Shown one piece after another: positions 53,298-62,248 of a stretch of DNA of 64,000 bases (its first letter is position 1; each line of letters opens with the position of its first letter). The position numbers and the translations under genes are program-made. Origin of the DNA: Candidatus Thiothrix putei (lineage in GTDB: Bacteria > Pseudomonadota > Gammaproteobacteria > Thiotrichales > Thiotrichaceae); the NCBI GenBank assembly GCA_029972225.1, contig CP124756.1:1718001-1782000 (forward strand). Reading direction: 5' to 3'. The notes beneath the pieces are model-generated. The model was not told the origin of the DNA and made no database searches. It saw nothing but the letters and a program-made list of their open reading frames with translations.

Positions 53298-56200
53298 TTA
53301 ACGCAGGCGATACATGCCGAGTAATGCGTGGTAGCGCAGGGTGTGATTCTTGTCGGTGTCGCTGTAGCAGGCACTTTCGATGCTCATCAGTTGTTGGCGT
53401 GCGAGTGTTTCTTCCTTGTCGGCAAAGAGCTGGGATTTCAATTTCGTGTAAAGTGCCTCGACATTCCATTCACATAAATAGCGAGAGGTGGGAATGTTTT
53501 CAGGTTTCGGGGGCTTGATCTCCACCGTCTCGAATGTGTGTTTGATTTCCTCGCGGCAATACCATTGATTTTCCGCGTCCAGCCAGAATAACAGGTTGCT
53601 GTGGGCGCGACGGAAACGGTTGTGTTTGGCGTGGTAGTCGCTCAGTGCCATTGCGGGTGATTTGATGAAATTCTGCAAACCAATGTGTGAATCTTGGCGT
53701 TTGGCTGTGCCGCTTAACCAATCGCGGAGTTTGCGGTGTTCCAGCGTGGTAATGGCGGCGGATTGCGCTTGTTCCTGGCTTAATAGGGAACGTGCATCAA
53801 TATTTTGTATGAGTAGGGCGAGGTCATACACCGCGTGGGTTTGGTGTTGCTTGAGTGCGTAACCATCTGACTCCACACCGGGGTAGCAGAACGCTTTGTC
53901 ATTGCCTTTGTAGCCGCGCACAGTGGTGGAGAGCAGAGCAATGTTTTGGGTATTTGCTGTCGTGGGGCGGTGGCGGCGTACCCGTCCGGCGGTTTGAATA
54001 ATGGCGCGGGTTGATGATGGCTCGATGATTGCCCAATCGAAATCGTGATCACGCCCGATTTCTTCAATCGGTGTGGCAGAAACCACCAGCATGATGTCTT
54101 GTGCAGGGCTACTATCCAATGCTTGGCGCACCAGTGGATGTTGCAGGAATTCGGCTTCATCCTTGCGTTTGAGCATCACGTCCAACTGCTTTTCGACTTC
54201 AAACCGCACCACCGGCAGCAACTTGGCGTGGTAGCACAATACGCGGTGATCCGGTTGGTCAGGTGTGGGTTCGTGTTGCAGCAAATATTCGGCGAAACGC
54301 CAGCACGGTTCGGTATTGCTCCAACGCACCAAGCCGATGGATACCCGCTTGCCCGTTTGTGGGTCAATCATGGCGTGTTGCTGGTGGAAGGTGTGGCACT
54401 GCGCTAATACCGCCGCAAAGACGGGGCTGAGATCGACCGTTTTGTGTGACTGAATATAGGTTGTGGCGGGTTTTGTGGTGGGGAGTTCCAGCAACGCAGC
54501 TTGGCGTTTGGCGGTTTCGCCTTGCAACTGCTCGACCAATTGCTGGGTAATGTTGCCGTGGGTGCGGTTAAAAGCTTCTTCGCTACTGCATTTTTCCAGG
54601 CGGCTGAGACTGGCTTGATCGGCAAACCAACCTGCAAACAAACGCGGTTCTTGCTGTTTGCGGGCGCAATATTGCGTGTAACCTGTGGCGTAGGCGGCAA
54701 AAAACTGTTCGGCAAGGGCAGGGGGGATGGTTGCCGAAGCGAGCAAGACTTTGCGCCCAAACAAGCCGCACAAATACACCAATTTGCCGAGTACAATCAG
54801 GTCTTCTTCACTGTACGCATCGACTTCATCCAGCACTAAGTCGGCGGTCATCAGGCGCAAACTGGCGTATAAATGGCGGCTGCGGTTGGGGTTCGCAGCG
54901 GCAACCAAGTAATCCACGGTGGAAACCAGAATCGGCGCGGTTAACAACAGGCGTTTTTTGGGTTCGGTTGCCAACAGGGTTTGCAATTGTGGTGGCAAGT
55001 CCAAATCCACGTCTTCCATGCCGTCAATGGCGTGATCGTCAAGATTATCCGAAGTCGCGCTTTCACTGCCTGAGGTTTCAAGGTTGATTTCGTGTAAGCG
55101 TCGTGCCAGTTCCGAGCCGACCAATGTGCTGACTTGTTTATCGTCCAGCTTCAATTCGTCGCGGTAAGCTGTGCCGGATTGCAAGGTCAGGGTGCGTAAT
55201 CCCAGTGCGAGGTTGTAACGGACTCGCGGGGAAAGTTGCGCCATCAGCCGCGCACAGGCACGGGTTTTACCTGCGCCGGTGCGTGCTAACACTATGCCGA
55301 AAAAGCCGCTGTCTTGGATGCCGTCTTTGACGCGCTCCTTGATTTTTTGGCACGCATCATCCTGCCAGTAAAACGGCGAATCGGTGTGTTTGTGAATCTG
55401 CCGTAAGCCGTCTGGCAGGGCTTCGGGCGTGATGCCGGGGAGGGTGTCGAGTAAGCGCAACCCCAAACGGAACAGACTGCCGCTTTCTTTGCCGACACCG
55501 CGTAAATGCTCGTTGAGCGTTGCTGCCATGCAGCCTTTGGCGCGGTTGGTATTGGCGAAATACAACGGCTTCGCGGCTTTTTTGTCTCCAGTAAAGCACT
55601 GTTGAGTGTTCTGCTTGGAAACAAAATGGTCGCCCAACATCAGCATGGTGCGGCAATAGTGGGCGATGAAGGGAATCCAATTCGGTGCTGACAGATTGAG
55701 TTCGGGATTCGCCCGCATTAGATGCTGTAATTGCGTGGCTTTAGCAGCAACTTGTTGTGTCCACCACGGGTTATCTGACCAAAGTGCTTTTTTGTCAGCC
55801 ATCGGTTGCAGGCATTCCAGAAAAACGTCGTGCGTAAACGGGCGGTGAATGTGTGAGCCAGCGCGTAATAACGCTTTGCCATCCCGTTGTATTGCACCCT
55901 GTGGCAAGCGATGGTGCGAGAGAATTAACCATGCCAGATGATGCAGCAACGGTGTGTTGTTGATATTGGGTAATGGTAAATCGTGTACTTTGGTGTCCAA
56001 TGTCGGGTCATTATTGCCTTGAATGTCCCGCCAGAGGCGTTCGAGTTGTGCCGCATCGGTATAATACCCGTCTGCAAACGCCGCTTCCAAACGTGGGTGT
56101 AGTGTTGAGTAGTCCGCCAGTCGTTCTATCCACGTCGTATCATCTGGCAATTGCCCCAAGATTTTTTCCAGCATCAGCCATGACACGTATTCGTGGCGTA

Positions 56201-56633
56201 AGGGTTCACCTGTCGAGGCATTCTTGCTGAGTTTGTTTTGGAAGAGTCGGTTGGCTTTGCCTAAATCGTGGAATAAGCCTGCCAATTCGGTGAGGTAACG
56301 GGCGGCGCGTTCCTGTGGTGTCGGTTCGATCACGGTTTGCAGCATGTCACGCTTTGTCCAACTGAAGGCGAACACACCTTCGTTGTTGAAGTGTTTGCGT
56401 GTGCCAATAATCCATTCCAGTGTAGTGCGATTGTTACCGCGTACCCGGTGACAACTGACCGACATTTGTCGGGTTACTTTGCTTTTAAGTTCGGCGTAAA
56501 TGTCGCGTAAGCCTTCTTCGGAAAGGCGTGCCATCCATGTGCGTCGCCCCAATTGCGTGGCGTATTTATTCAGGATGCGCCGTGAAAGTTTGAAGGCGTT
56601 GTGTTCGCATTCGCTGACAAACAGGATAATCAT
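53298..56633 (-). CDS. cas3: Cas2-Cas3 fusion (type I-F)
   Basis: A 1111-residue protein, the I-F helicase-nuclease that degrades DNA recognised by the Csy complex and, through its Cas2 part, joins Cas1 in spacer acquisition. Cas2-like domain at residues 1-95 (MIILFVSECEHNAFKLSRRI). HD nuclease domain with HD at 122-123 (LFHDLGKANRLF). Helicase Walker A RTGAGKT at 451-457, DEVD at 602-605, a VSATPIEEIG segment, and motif VI QTAGRVRRHRP. C-terminal domain beyond about 950. The start overlaps the cas1 stop (ATGA). All key residues present, so it should be active. Confidence 0.96.
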   Translation of the reverse strand: MIILFVSECEHNAFKLSRRILNKYATQLGRRTWMARLSEEGLRDIYAELKSKVTRQMSVSCHRVRGNNRTTLEWIIGTRKHFNNEGVFAFSWTKRDMLQTVIEPTPQERAARYLTELAGLFHDLGKANRLFQNKLSKNASTGEPLRHEYVSWLMLEKILGQLPDDTTWIERLADYSTLHPRLEAAFADGYYTDAAQLERLWRDIQGNNDPTLDTKVHDLPLPNINNTPLLHHLAWLILSHHRLPQGAIQRDGKALLRAGSHIHRPFTHDVFLECLQPMADKKALWSDNPWWTQQVAAKATQLQHLMRANPELNLSAPNWIPFIAHYCRTMLMLGDHFVSKQNTQQCFTGDKKAAKPLYFANTNRAKGCMAATLNEHLRGVGKESGSLFRLGLRLLDTLPGITPEALPDGLRQIHKHTDSPFYWQDDACQKIKERVKDGIQDSGFFGIVLARTGAGKTRACARLMAQLSPRVRYNLALGLRTLTLQSGTAYRDELKLDDKQVSTLVGSELARRLHEINLETSGSESATSDNLDDHAIDGMEDVDLDLPPQLQTLLATEPKKRLLLTAPILVSTVDYLVAAANPNRSRHLYASLRLMTADLVLDEVDAYSEEDLIVLGKLVYLCGLFGRKVLLASATIPPALAEQFFAAYATGYTQYCARKQQEPRLFAGWFADQASLSRLEKCSSEEAFNRTHGNITQQLVEQLQGETAKRQAALLELPTTKPATTYIQSHKTVDLSPVFAAVLAQCHTFHQQHAMIDPQTGKRVSIGLVRWSNTEPCWRFAEYLLQHEPTPDQPDHRVLCYHAKLLPVVRFEVEKQLDVMLKRKDEAEFLQHPLVRQALDSSPAQDIMLVVSATPIEEIGRDHDFDWAIIEPSSTRAIIQTAGRVRRHRPTTANTQNIALLSTTVRGYKGNDKAFCYPGVESDGYALKQHQTHAVYDLALLIQNIDARSLLSQEQAQSAAITTLEHRKLRDWLSGTAKRQDSHIGLQNFIKSPAMALSDYHAKHNRFRRAHSNLLFWLDAENQWYCREEIKHTFETVEIKPPKPENIPTSRYLCEWNVEALYTKLKSQLFADKEETLARQQLMSIESACYSDTDKNHTLRYHALLGMYRLR

Positions 56634-57523
56634 GCAGCCTCCGCATTGACTTGTTGCAGGGCGGCTTTCACTTGATTGAACATGAAGGGCAGGCTATCCA
56701 TTTGATCGAGGAAGGCAATGCATTGATTGCGCATTTCCTGATCGCTTTTCTTTTGTGAGGCTGCCGTAAATGCTACGGGTAAAATCACGGCATCTTTGAT
56801 CATATCCGCCACATCAAACACCAATGCACCTCGGCGGGTCATCCCGTGTGAAACGGGCATGGCGTGTGGAATGCCCAATACCCACAAAACGGTGGCAGCC
56901 AAGCCGTAAGCCAAATAATTGCCGTGATCCAGATAGCTGTTGTGTGCGTCGCTGGTGTTGCCTGCGCCCGGTTTACGTTCAAATTTCACCTTGAAGTGGC
57001 GAGCAAGCAGAGCGTACAAGCTCTTGGAAAAGTTTGCCTCGTAGCCCATCAGTTGTTGGTTGTCGCGGGCGATGACGATTTGTTGCAGGTAGGTTTCAAT
57101 CAGCGGGGCAGGGTCAACAGGGAGATTTTCCACCTTCTTCCATGCTTTGCGCACGAATTCACAGCGTTGTTGCTGGAAATATTTGGCGACTTGCAGGCGT
57201 TTTTGTTCATCCCACCAGAATCTTACCCATGCTTGCAGGTATTCAGTCGGGCGGTATTCGCTTTGTGAGGCGAGAAACAAAGGTGAGCCGCCACCGCCGA
57301 CGAATGCCAACATTACGCCTTCCTCTGCCAGCAAACGGGCGGCGGGTTGGGTGATGGATGTACCCGTTCCCAGCAATAACACGGAGGTGTTGCCATACGG
57401 AATGCTCCAGAATTTTTGGTAGGCATCTTCTTGGCGCACGTAGGTGAGCTTTTCATCTTTGACCATGATGCGGCATTGTTCCAACAGGTAAATGCCTTGG
57501 CGGTGCGAAGGTAAAATAGCCAT
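56630..57523 (-). CDS. cas1: Cas1 integrase (type I-F)
   Basis: A 297-residue spacer-acquisition integrase. The catalytic metal ligands line up with those of Pseudomonas Cas1: E162 (MGYEANFSKSLY), H226 (AMPVSHGMTRRG), D237 and D240 (LVFDVADMIKD). The N-terminal part has SVLLLGTGTSITQPAARLLAEEGVMLAFVGGGGSPLF, the I-F signature. It is about 20-30 residues shorter at the N terminus than many I-F Cas1 proteins. Coupled to cas3 with ATGA overlap and divergent from the toxin-antitoxin pair at 57594. Confidence 0.96.
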   Translation of the reverse strand: MAILPSHRQGIYLLEQCRIMVKDEKLTYVRQEDAYQKFWSIPYGNTSVLLLGTGTSITQPAARLLAEEGVMLAFVGGGGSPLFLASQSEYRPTEYLQAWVRFWWDEQKRLQVAKYFQQQRCEFVRKAWKKVENLPVDPAPLIETYLQQIVIARDNQQLMGYEANFSKSLYALLARHFKVKFERKPGAGNTSDAHNSYLDHGNYLAYGLAATVLWVLGIPHAMPVSHGMTRRGALVFDVADMIKDAVILPVAFTAASQKKSDQEMRNQCIAFLDQMDSLPFMFNQVKAALQQVNAEAA

Positions 57524-57550
57524 GGTGTAGCAATCTCAATGTTAGGTGAT

Positions 57551-57570
57551 GTAATATAACGTTATACAAC
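57551..57570. promoter_or_regulatory. candidate operator between cas1 and the toxin-antitoxin pair
   Basis: GTAATATAACGTTATACAAC has a perfect 12-bp palindrome core (TATAACGTTATA, 57555-57566) with outer GT and AC, 16 of 20 positions symmetric. It lies 24 bases before the antitoxin ATG and 28 bases before the divergent cas1 start. It is placed where a ribbon-helix-helix antitoxin would bind to control its own operon and, possibly, cas1-cas3. Confidence 0.55.
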
Positions 57571-57593
57571 GTCAAATATTGAGGATCAATGCC

Positions 57594-57845
57594 ATGTCAA
57601 AAGAATCCATCGGCTTTCGGATTGAAAGTGAAAAGCGGGTCGCTTTGGATCAACTGTCACAAACCATGCAGCGTGACCGTTCCACCCTGATCAATGAAGC
57701 GATTGATAGTTACCTTGAACTGCATTTCTGGCAGGTTGAAGTGATTAAACGTAGCTTGGCAGCAGCTAATGCAGGTGAGGTTGGGGTAGAACATGCGGAG
57801 GTGTTTAAGAATCTGCGTGCTCGCTTGTTGGAGAAGATGCATTGA
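57594..57845 (+). CDS. ribbon-helix-helix antitoxin (ParD/CopG-type)
   Basis: An 83-residue protein, MSKESIGFRIESEKRVALDQLSQTMQRDRSTLINEAIDSYLEL, a ribbon-helix-helix DNA-binding domain, followed by a helix that would bind the toxin (VIKRSLAAANAGEVGVEHAEVFKNLRARLLEKMH). The start at 57594 has GAGGATCAATGCC ahead; an upstream start at 57579 is less likely. Its stop overlaps the toxin start (TTGA). It is divergent from cas1. Confidence 0.88.
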   Translation: MSKESIGFRIESEKRVALDQLSQTMQRDRSTLINEAIDSYLELHFWQVEVIKRSLAAANAGEVGVEHAEVFKNLRARLLEKMH

Positions 57846-58129
57846 TACGGGTTGTTTGGCAAAAAATTGCCATTGACCACTTAGAAAACATCATGGATTA
57901 CATCGGTCGAGAAAATGTTACGGCGGCTTTGACCATTCATGACCTGATTGAAAAACGGGTTGCTCAGTTGGCGACTCATCCCCATTTGGGCAGGGAGGGG
58001 AGGGTGGCAGCCACTCGTGAATTGGTTATTGCAGGAACACCGTTCATTGTTGTCTATCAGATTGTACCTGCCCATGTGCAAATTCTCGCTGTTTTGCATG
58101 GAGCAATGCGCTGGCCTGATACTTTCTAA
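57842..58129 (+). CDS. RelE/ParE-family toxin
   Basis: A 95-residue protein with the ParE/RelE fold: IRVVWQKIAIDHLENIMDYIGRENVTAALTIHDLIEKRVAQLATHPHLGREGR, then TRELVIAGTPFIVVYQIVPAHVQILAVLHGAMRWP. It starts at TTG 57842, overlapping the antitoxin stop (TTGA). ParE-type toxins poison DNA gyrase, RelE types cut mRNA; the sequence alone does not settle this. Between the toxin and csy1 are 107 bases. Confidence 0.88.
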   Translation: MIRVVWQKIAIDHLENIMDYIGRENVTAALTIHDLIEKRVAQLATHPHLGREGRVAATRELVIAGTPFIVVYQIVPAHVQILAVLHGAMRWPDTF

Positions 58130-58158
58130 TCAATCTCTTCTGCCCTTTCTCTTACATT

Positions 58159-58172
58159 TGACAAGCTTGTCA
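58159..58172. promoter_or_regulatory. 14-bp perfect palindrome upstream of csy1
   Basis: TGACAAGCTTGTCA is perfectly symmetric. It overlaps a possible -35 hexamer (TTGACA at 58158-58163) and lies 64 bases upstream of the csy1 ATG, so it may be a repressor site or simply part of the csy promoter. It differs from the palindrome at 57551-57570. Confidence 0.45.
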
Positions 58173-58236
58173 TTGGTTGGCAAGCTCATAAAATTCCTTC
58201 ATCATAGCTGAAAATCCTCGCAAGGAAATAGGCTGT

Positions 58237-59646
58237 ATGCAATTTGATGATGCCAAAATTGATCTGAAAAATCTTCCTGATCTTCTCACCCGTTACGATT
58301 CACCGTTGCTGCAAGTAGCCAGCGGTGAGTTGCGCCAATACTTAACGGCGTTGCTGAACGCGCTGTTCTGGAAGGCAACCAAACCCGAAGCGTTATTTGA
58401 TGAATCCACCGCTAAACACGCATTACAAGACGAAAAACGCTTGCAGTCGTTGTTGGGCGTTGCTGAAAGTGCGTTGGGGACACATAACCTCAAATACCCC
58501 AATGCCAATGTGAATCAGGGGGCGGTGTTTGAACAAAATGTAGTACGGGACACGGGGCAGAACATTCAGCCGTGGGTGTCGTCACGTTCGGTAGCGTTAA
58601 CTCGTACTATTGGAGGGGCGGGGAATGCGGCTTGGGCGGCGGAAATCCGTTTGTTAGGCACGGAGTTTTTACTGGATGGACAACGGGTACGCATGGTGGA
58701 TGTGTTAGCGCAACGTGAAGGTGCAGTTTGGGATGCATTATTGGGCTTGGGTTTGCGCGAGGGTGATGCAGAGAAACTGGGGGGCGTGTTACGGCAACGC
58801 TTGCAACAGTCGGATAAAGGCTATTTGGATCGTTTGAGCAAACAGGTGTTTTTCCCGCTACGGGATGACGAGGATATTGTCATTACGCCAGTACAGCATT
58901 TTGGCTTAGCTCGTGAATTTCATACGCGCTTTTTCCAGCGGGTGAAGAAAGAAAATCCGCAGCAGGAACGCTTTCAGACAAGGGCGTTAAAAGTTGGGGG
59001 TGCGAACCCGATTAATGCAGGGCCGTATAACGCGGAAATTGCCGGTTTGTATCGCCATTTGTTAGCGGAAGTGCCGCCTGCAAATCGTCGCCCCTTTGCG
59101 GCAGAGACTGAAAAAGAACAGGTGTTTGAGGAACATGCACAGTTGTTACTCGCAAGGTTGCGCCAGCGGCACACGGTTTTCCCGTTGCCGACTCAGTTGG
59201 TGTTTGATGATACGTTTTTGAGTGGTGAAGCCATTGCGCAGCACGGTTGGAGCAGTGGGGAACGGCGGGGCAAAAGCAATGCGTACAACCGTAATACCTA
59301 TCAGGTGGCGGTGGATTACATGGCGGAACAACTTCTACACGATGCTACCCATTTGGCAGAATGGTTAGCGGCACAAGAAAACAGCGTGTTGTTGCAGCCC
59401 GAATTTGCACAAGTGTCGGTCTTGGAAAAAGCGTGGTTAGACCCGCGTTTGCGTCCGCAAGCGCGTTTGGGGGCGGAGCAAATGGAGATACTGCTGACCG
59501 ATGCGTTGCGTTTGTTTAAGGCTTGCCAGCATCACTATCAATACCAAACAGAACAGCAGAAGTGGGATAAGCAGTCACGCATATTATCCATTGGGGATGA
59601 TCAAGCCTTGCGTGACAGTTTAGCAACCTTGATTCGGGAGTTTTAG
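58237..59646 (+). CDS. csy1: Csy1 / Cas8f (type I-F Cascade)
   Basis: A 469-residue large subunit of the I-F crRNA complex; it recognises the PAM and holds the 5' handle of crRNA with Csy2. The sequence has the Csy1 pattern: HNLKYPNANVNQGAVFEQNV, WVSSRSVALTRTIGGAGNAAWAAEIRLL, HFGLAREFHTRFFQRVKKENPQQERFQTRALKVGGANPINAGPYNAEIAG, and WLDPRLRPQARLGAEQMEILLTDALRLF. ATG at 58237 with CAAGGAAA ahead. The first gene of the csy1-4 operon. Somewhat longer than the usual 430-440. Confidence 0.95.
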   Translation: MQFDDAKIDLKNLPDLLTRYDSPLLQVASGELRQYLTALLNALFWKATKPEALFDESTAKHALQDEKRLQSLLGVAESALGTHNLKYPNANVNQGAVFEQNVVRDTGQNIQPWVSSRSVALTRTIGGAGNAAWAAEIRLLGTEFLLDGQRVRMVDVLAQREGAVWDALLGLGLREGDAEKLGGVLRQRLQQSDKGYLDRLSKQVFFPLRDDEDIVITPVQHFGLAREFHTRFFQRVKKENPQQERFQTRALKVGGANPINAGPYNAEIAGLYRHLLAEVPPANRRPFAAETEKEQVFEEHAQLLLARLRQRHTVFPLPTQLVFDDTFLSGEAIAQHGWSSGERRGKSNAYNRNTYQVAVDYMAEQLLHDATHLAEWLAAQENSVLLQPEFAQVSVLEKAWLDPRLRPQARLGAEQMEILLTDALRLFKACQHHYQYQTEQQKWDKQSRILSIGDDQALRDSLATLIREF

Positions 59647-59648
59647 GC

Positions 59649-60575
59649 ATGAGTACAGTGATGGAAACAATGGCTTATGTGGTGATTCCTGGTTTGCAGG
59701 TGAAAGACTTTAATGCCGAAAGTAACCAGTACCTGGTGGGTATTCCGGCGATGACAGGATTTACAGGCTTTGGGCATGGTATTGAGCGGCATTTGCAAAC
59801 GTTGGGTTGGAAACTGCAAGTGGAAGGTGTGGCGGTGATGTTGCACGACTTGCGGCTGCATGAGGGGCATCCGAAATGTCCGGCGGCGATGTTGGGCGCG
59901 AAAGATTTTATTAACCCGCCGATTATTGAAGAAATTAAAGGCGATATGCGGGTGACGCTGGTACTGCGTTTGGTGGGGGATTATGCCGATGATGCTTTAA
60001 ACGACAAGTTGACGGACAGTTTTGCTTCGGTGGAAACACGCCAAGCCTTGTACGCCTGGATTCATGCTAACCCGTGTTGTGGCGGTAGTTGCCACGATTT
60101 GAAAGCCTTGCGGTTGCTTCTGGCGAATGATGTTGCGGATGATTTGCGATTGATCCAAGCATTGCAACGGTTGCAGCAGCACGATAAAGGTTTCTGGGTT
60201 GTGCCGCGTGATGATTTGCTCCGTGAGCGGCAAGCCGAAGGGCAGGACGTGCTGGATGCATTACTGGATACCCAACGGCGGATGAAACAAGCGGATGGTC
60301 GTTGGCGGCGCGATACGTGGATTCGGGATGAAAAACGCTGGTTAGTCCCCCTCGCGGTCGGCTACCAAGCCATCGAAGCCCCGCAATCCCGCCAGGGTGT
60401 GCGTAAGGGAGCGCGGCATATCTACGCCGAGCCGCTGATGGGTTTGGGGGAGTTGGTCTACGCCAGTCATTGGTTGTGGAAACCAGATTTTATATTGGAT
60501 AGCGTGTTTTGGGTGCATCGGCATGACGCGCAGCAACAAACGTATTTTGTAACGACTTTACAGGCAGAGGCATAA
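59649..60575 (+). CDS. csy2: Csy2 / Cas5f (type I-F Cascade)
   Basis: A 308-residue RAMP-type subunit that pairs with Csy1 at the 5' end of crRNA. Signature segments are YVVIPGLQVKDFNAESNQYLVGIPAMTGFTGFGHGIERHL, EGVAVMLHDLRLHEGHPK, RVTLVLRLVG, and RWLVPLAVGYQAIEAPQSRQGVRKGARHIYAEPLMGLGELVY. It starts two bases after csy1 and ends two bases before csy3. An alternative start MAYVVIPG at 59670 is the usual Csy2 start region. Confidence 0.95.
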   Translation: MSTVMETMAYVVIPGLQVKDFNAESNQYLVGIPAMTGFTGFGHGIERHLQTLGWKLQVEGVAVMLHDLRLHEGHPKCPAAMLGAKDFINPPIIEEIKGDMRVTLVLRLVGDYADDALNDKLTDSFASVETRQALYAWIHANPCCGGSCHDLKALRLLLANDVADDLRLIQALQRLQQHDKGFWVVPRDDLLRERQAEGQDVLDALLDTQRRMKQADGRWRRDTWIRDEKRWLVPLAVGYQAIEAPQSRQGVRKGARHIYAEPLMGLGELVYASHWLWKPDFILDSVFWVHRHDAQQQTYFVTTLQAEA

Positions 60576-60577
60576 TC

Positions 60578-61609
60578 ATGGCAGCAGCAAAATTAACTTT
60601 ACCGTCAATGTTGAATTATACCCGCAGCATTATTCCTTCCAACGGGGTGTTTTTTTACCGTGAAGGCGATCAGGAAAAGCCGATCACGGTGCATCAGCAG
60701 ACGGTGCGCGGCACGATTGCGAATTACGGCAATGTGTACAAAGGCGATAAGCAGCAAAGTGAAAGCGACCTTGCCAAGCAGCTTGATCCGGCGAATGCGA
60801 ATATTCAGCGTATTGATGTGTGTTACTTGCCGGATGCGGTGGATACGTTTTGTTTGCGCTTTAGCGTGACGTTTGCGGCGCATTCGTTGGCTCCGGGGGC
60901 GTGTAATGACACGGAATATGCCAAGGCGTTGGAGCAGTTTGCGCTGGCGTATCGGGAAAAGGGCGGTTATACCGAGTTGGCGGGGCGTTATTTGCAGAAC
61001 CTGATCAATGGGCGTTGGTTGTGGCGTAACCGTTATGCGACCGATAAGCAGGTGACATTGAGTTACGGCGGGAAAACGCTGGTGTTTGCGGTGGCGCATG
61101 AGCTGGAACACGATTACAGCGCGGTGGAAGGGTATGCGGTGTTGCGTGATGCGTTGGCGGCGGCGTTGTCGGGTGAGGGTGGCGTGTTGCGTTTGCAGGT
61201 AACGGCGGCTGGGGTGTTGGGCTTTGGGCAGGAGGTGTACCCGTCACAGGAGTTTGTGGAGGGTAAGAAAGATAAAACGCTGGCATCGGTGAAAGTGGCG
61301 GGTGATGTGCGTCAGGCGGCTATGCACAGCCAGAAAATCGGTAATGCCTTGCGCACGATTGATGATTGGCACAGCCGTGCAGCGGATTACGGCAAGATTG
61401 CGGTCGAGCCTTACGGCGTAGTGGCGCAACGGGCAGAAGCGGTGCGTTTGCCGAACAGTAAGAGCGATTTGTACAGCTACTTGAAGGATTTGGAGCTGTG
61501 GACTGAGCGTGTCACGGCGGCACAGGGGATGTTACCCGCTGAGGCGCATTACCTGATGGCGTGCTTGATTCGTGGTGGGGTGTACAGCGGCGGCAAGAAA
61601 GAGAAGTAA
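60578..61609 (+). CDS. csy3: Csy3 / Cas7f (type I-F Cascade backbone)
   Basis: A 343-residue subunit; six copies form the backbone that covers the spacer part of crRNA. Typical segments are TLPSMLNYTRSIIPSNGVFFY, TVRGTIANYG, LAGRYLQNLINGRWLWRNRYA, DDWHSRAADYGKIAVEPYGVV and LMACLIRGGVYSGGKKEK. Operon gene three, two bases after csy2 and three bases before csy4. Full length. Confidence 0.95.
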   Translation: MAAAKLTLPSMLNYTRSIIPSNGVFFYREGDQEKPITVHQQTVRGTIANYGNVYKGDKQQSESDLAKQLDPANANIQRIDVCYLPDAVDTFCLRFSVTFAAHSLAPGACNDTEYAKALEQFALAYREKGGYTELAGRYLQNLINGRWLWRNRYATDKQVTLSYGGKTLVFAVAHELEHDYSAVEGYAVLRDALAAALSGEGGVLRLQVTAAGVLGFGQEVYPSQEFVEGKKDKTLASVKVAGDVRQAAMHSQKIGNALRTIDDWHSRAADYGKIAVEPYGVVAQRAEAVRLPNSKSDLYSYLKDLELWTERVTAAQGMLPAEAHYLMACLIRGGVYSGGKKEK

Positions 61610-61612
61610 GCC

Positions 61613-62248
61613 ATGACTAGCCATTATTTGGAATACACGGTGGCGTTGCCTGCGGTCGAAAGTGGCGAGATTAGCCATTTGTTGGGGCGGTTGTGGCAGC
61701 GTTTGCATGGGGTATTGGCGGGGGCGAATATCCAGCACCTTGGCATTTCGTTGCCGCGTGCGGGGGCGAAACACCCCGGCAATGTGTTGCGCTTGCACAG
61801 TGATGCAGAAACCTTGCAGGCGGTGGCGGCGAATGCGGGTATCCGCCAGCTTGTGGAAAGTGCGGGTATCGTCACCAGTGCGGTGTTGCCTGTGCCGACG
61901 GGGTGCGCTTACCGTTGTTATACGCGCAGTCGCCAGTCGGAGAAGTTCAGCGATGCGTGGATTTTGCGGAGTGAGTCCCGCTTGCTGCAACATCTGGAAA
62001 AAAAGGGCGTGGTGTTGTCGATCAGCGAATTGCTGGCGCGGCGTAAACGCTTGCAAGAACGGGCTGCCCAAGCCAAACGTGACGCGGTTTATATCAAGTT
62101 GCAAAGCCACAGCACCCGCCAAACATTCTCTTTACTGGTGAATACGGCAACGGTGGATGCGGCTTGCTCTGGTCAGTTTTCCCATTATGGGCTGGCGATT
62201 GGCGCAGACGAAAAAACGCCGGGTCAGGCTACCGTGCCTTTTTGGTAA
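61613..62248 (+). CDS. csy4: Csy4 / Cas6f crRNA endonuclease (type I-F)
   Basis: A 211-residue Cas6 that cuts the array transcript within each repeat and stays bound to the hairpin. The catalytic histidine aligns at residue 32 (LWQRLHGVL). The later QSHSTRQTFSLLV contains the serine/threonine contact and SHYGLAIG matches the C-terminal YGLS-type motif. The usual length is about 185-200, so it is longer by about 15-25 residues, mainly in the middle (AIVTSAVLPVPTGCAYRC... region and arginine-rich helix ARRKRLQERAAQAKR). The last gene before the leader. Confidence 0.95.
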   Translation: MTSHYLEYTVALPAVESGEISHLLGRLWQRLHGVLAGANIQHLGISLPRAGAKHPGNVLRLHSDAETLQAVAANAGIRQLVESAGIVTSAVLPVPTGCAYRCYTRSRQSEKFSDAWILRSESRLLQHLEKKGVVLSISELLARRKRLQERAAQAKRDAVYIKLQSHSTRQTFSLLVNTATVDAACSGQFSHYGLAIGADEKTPGQATVPFW

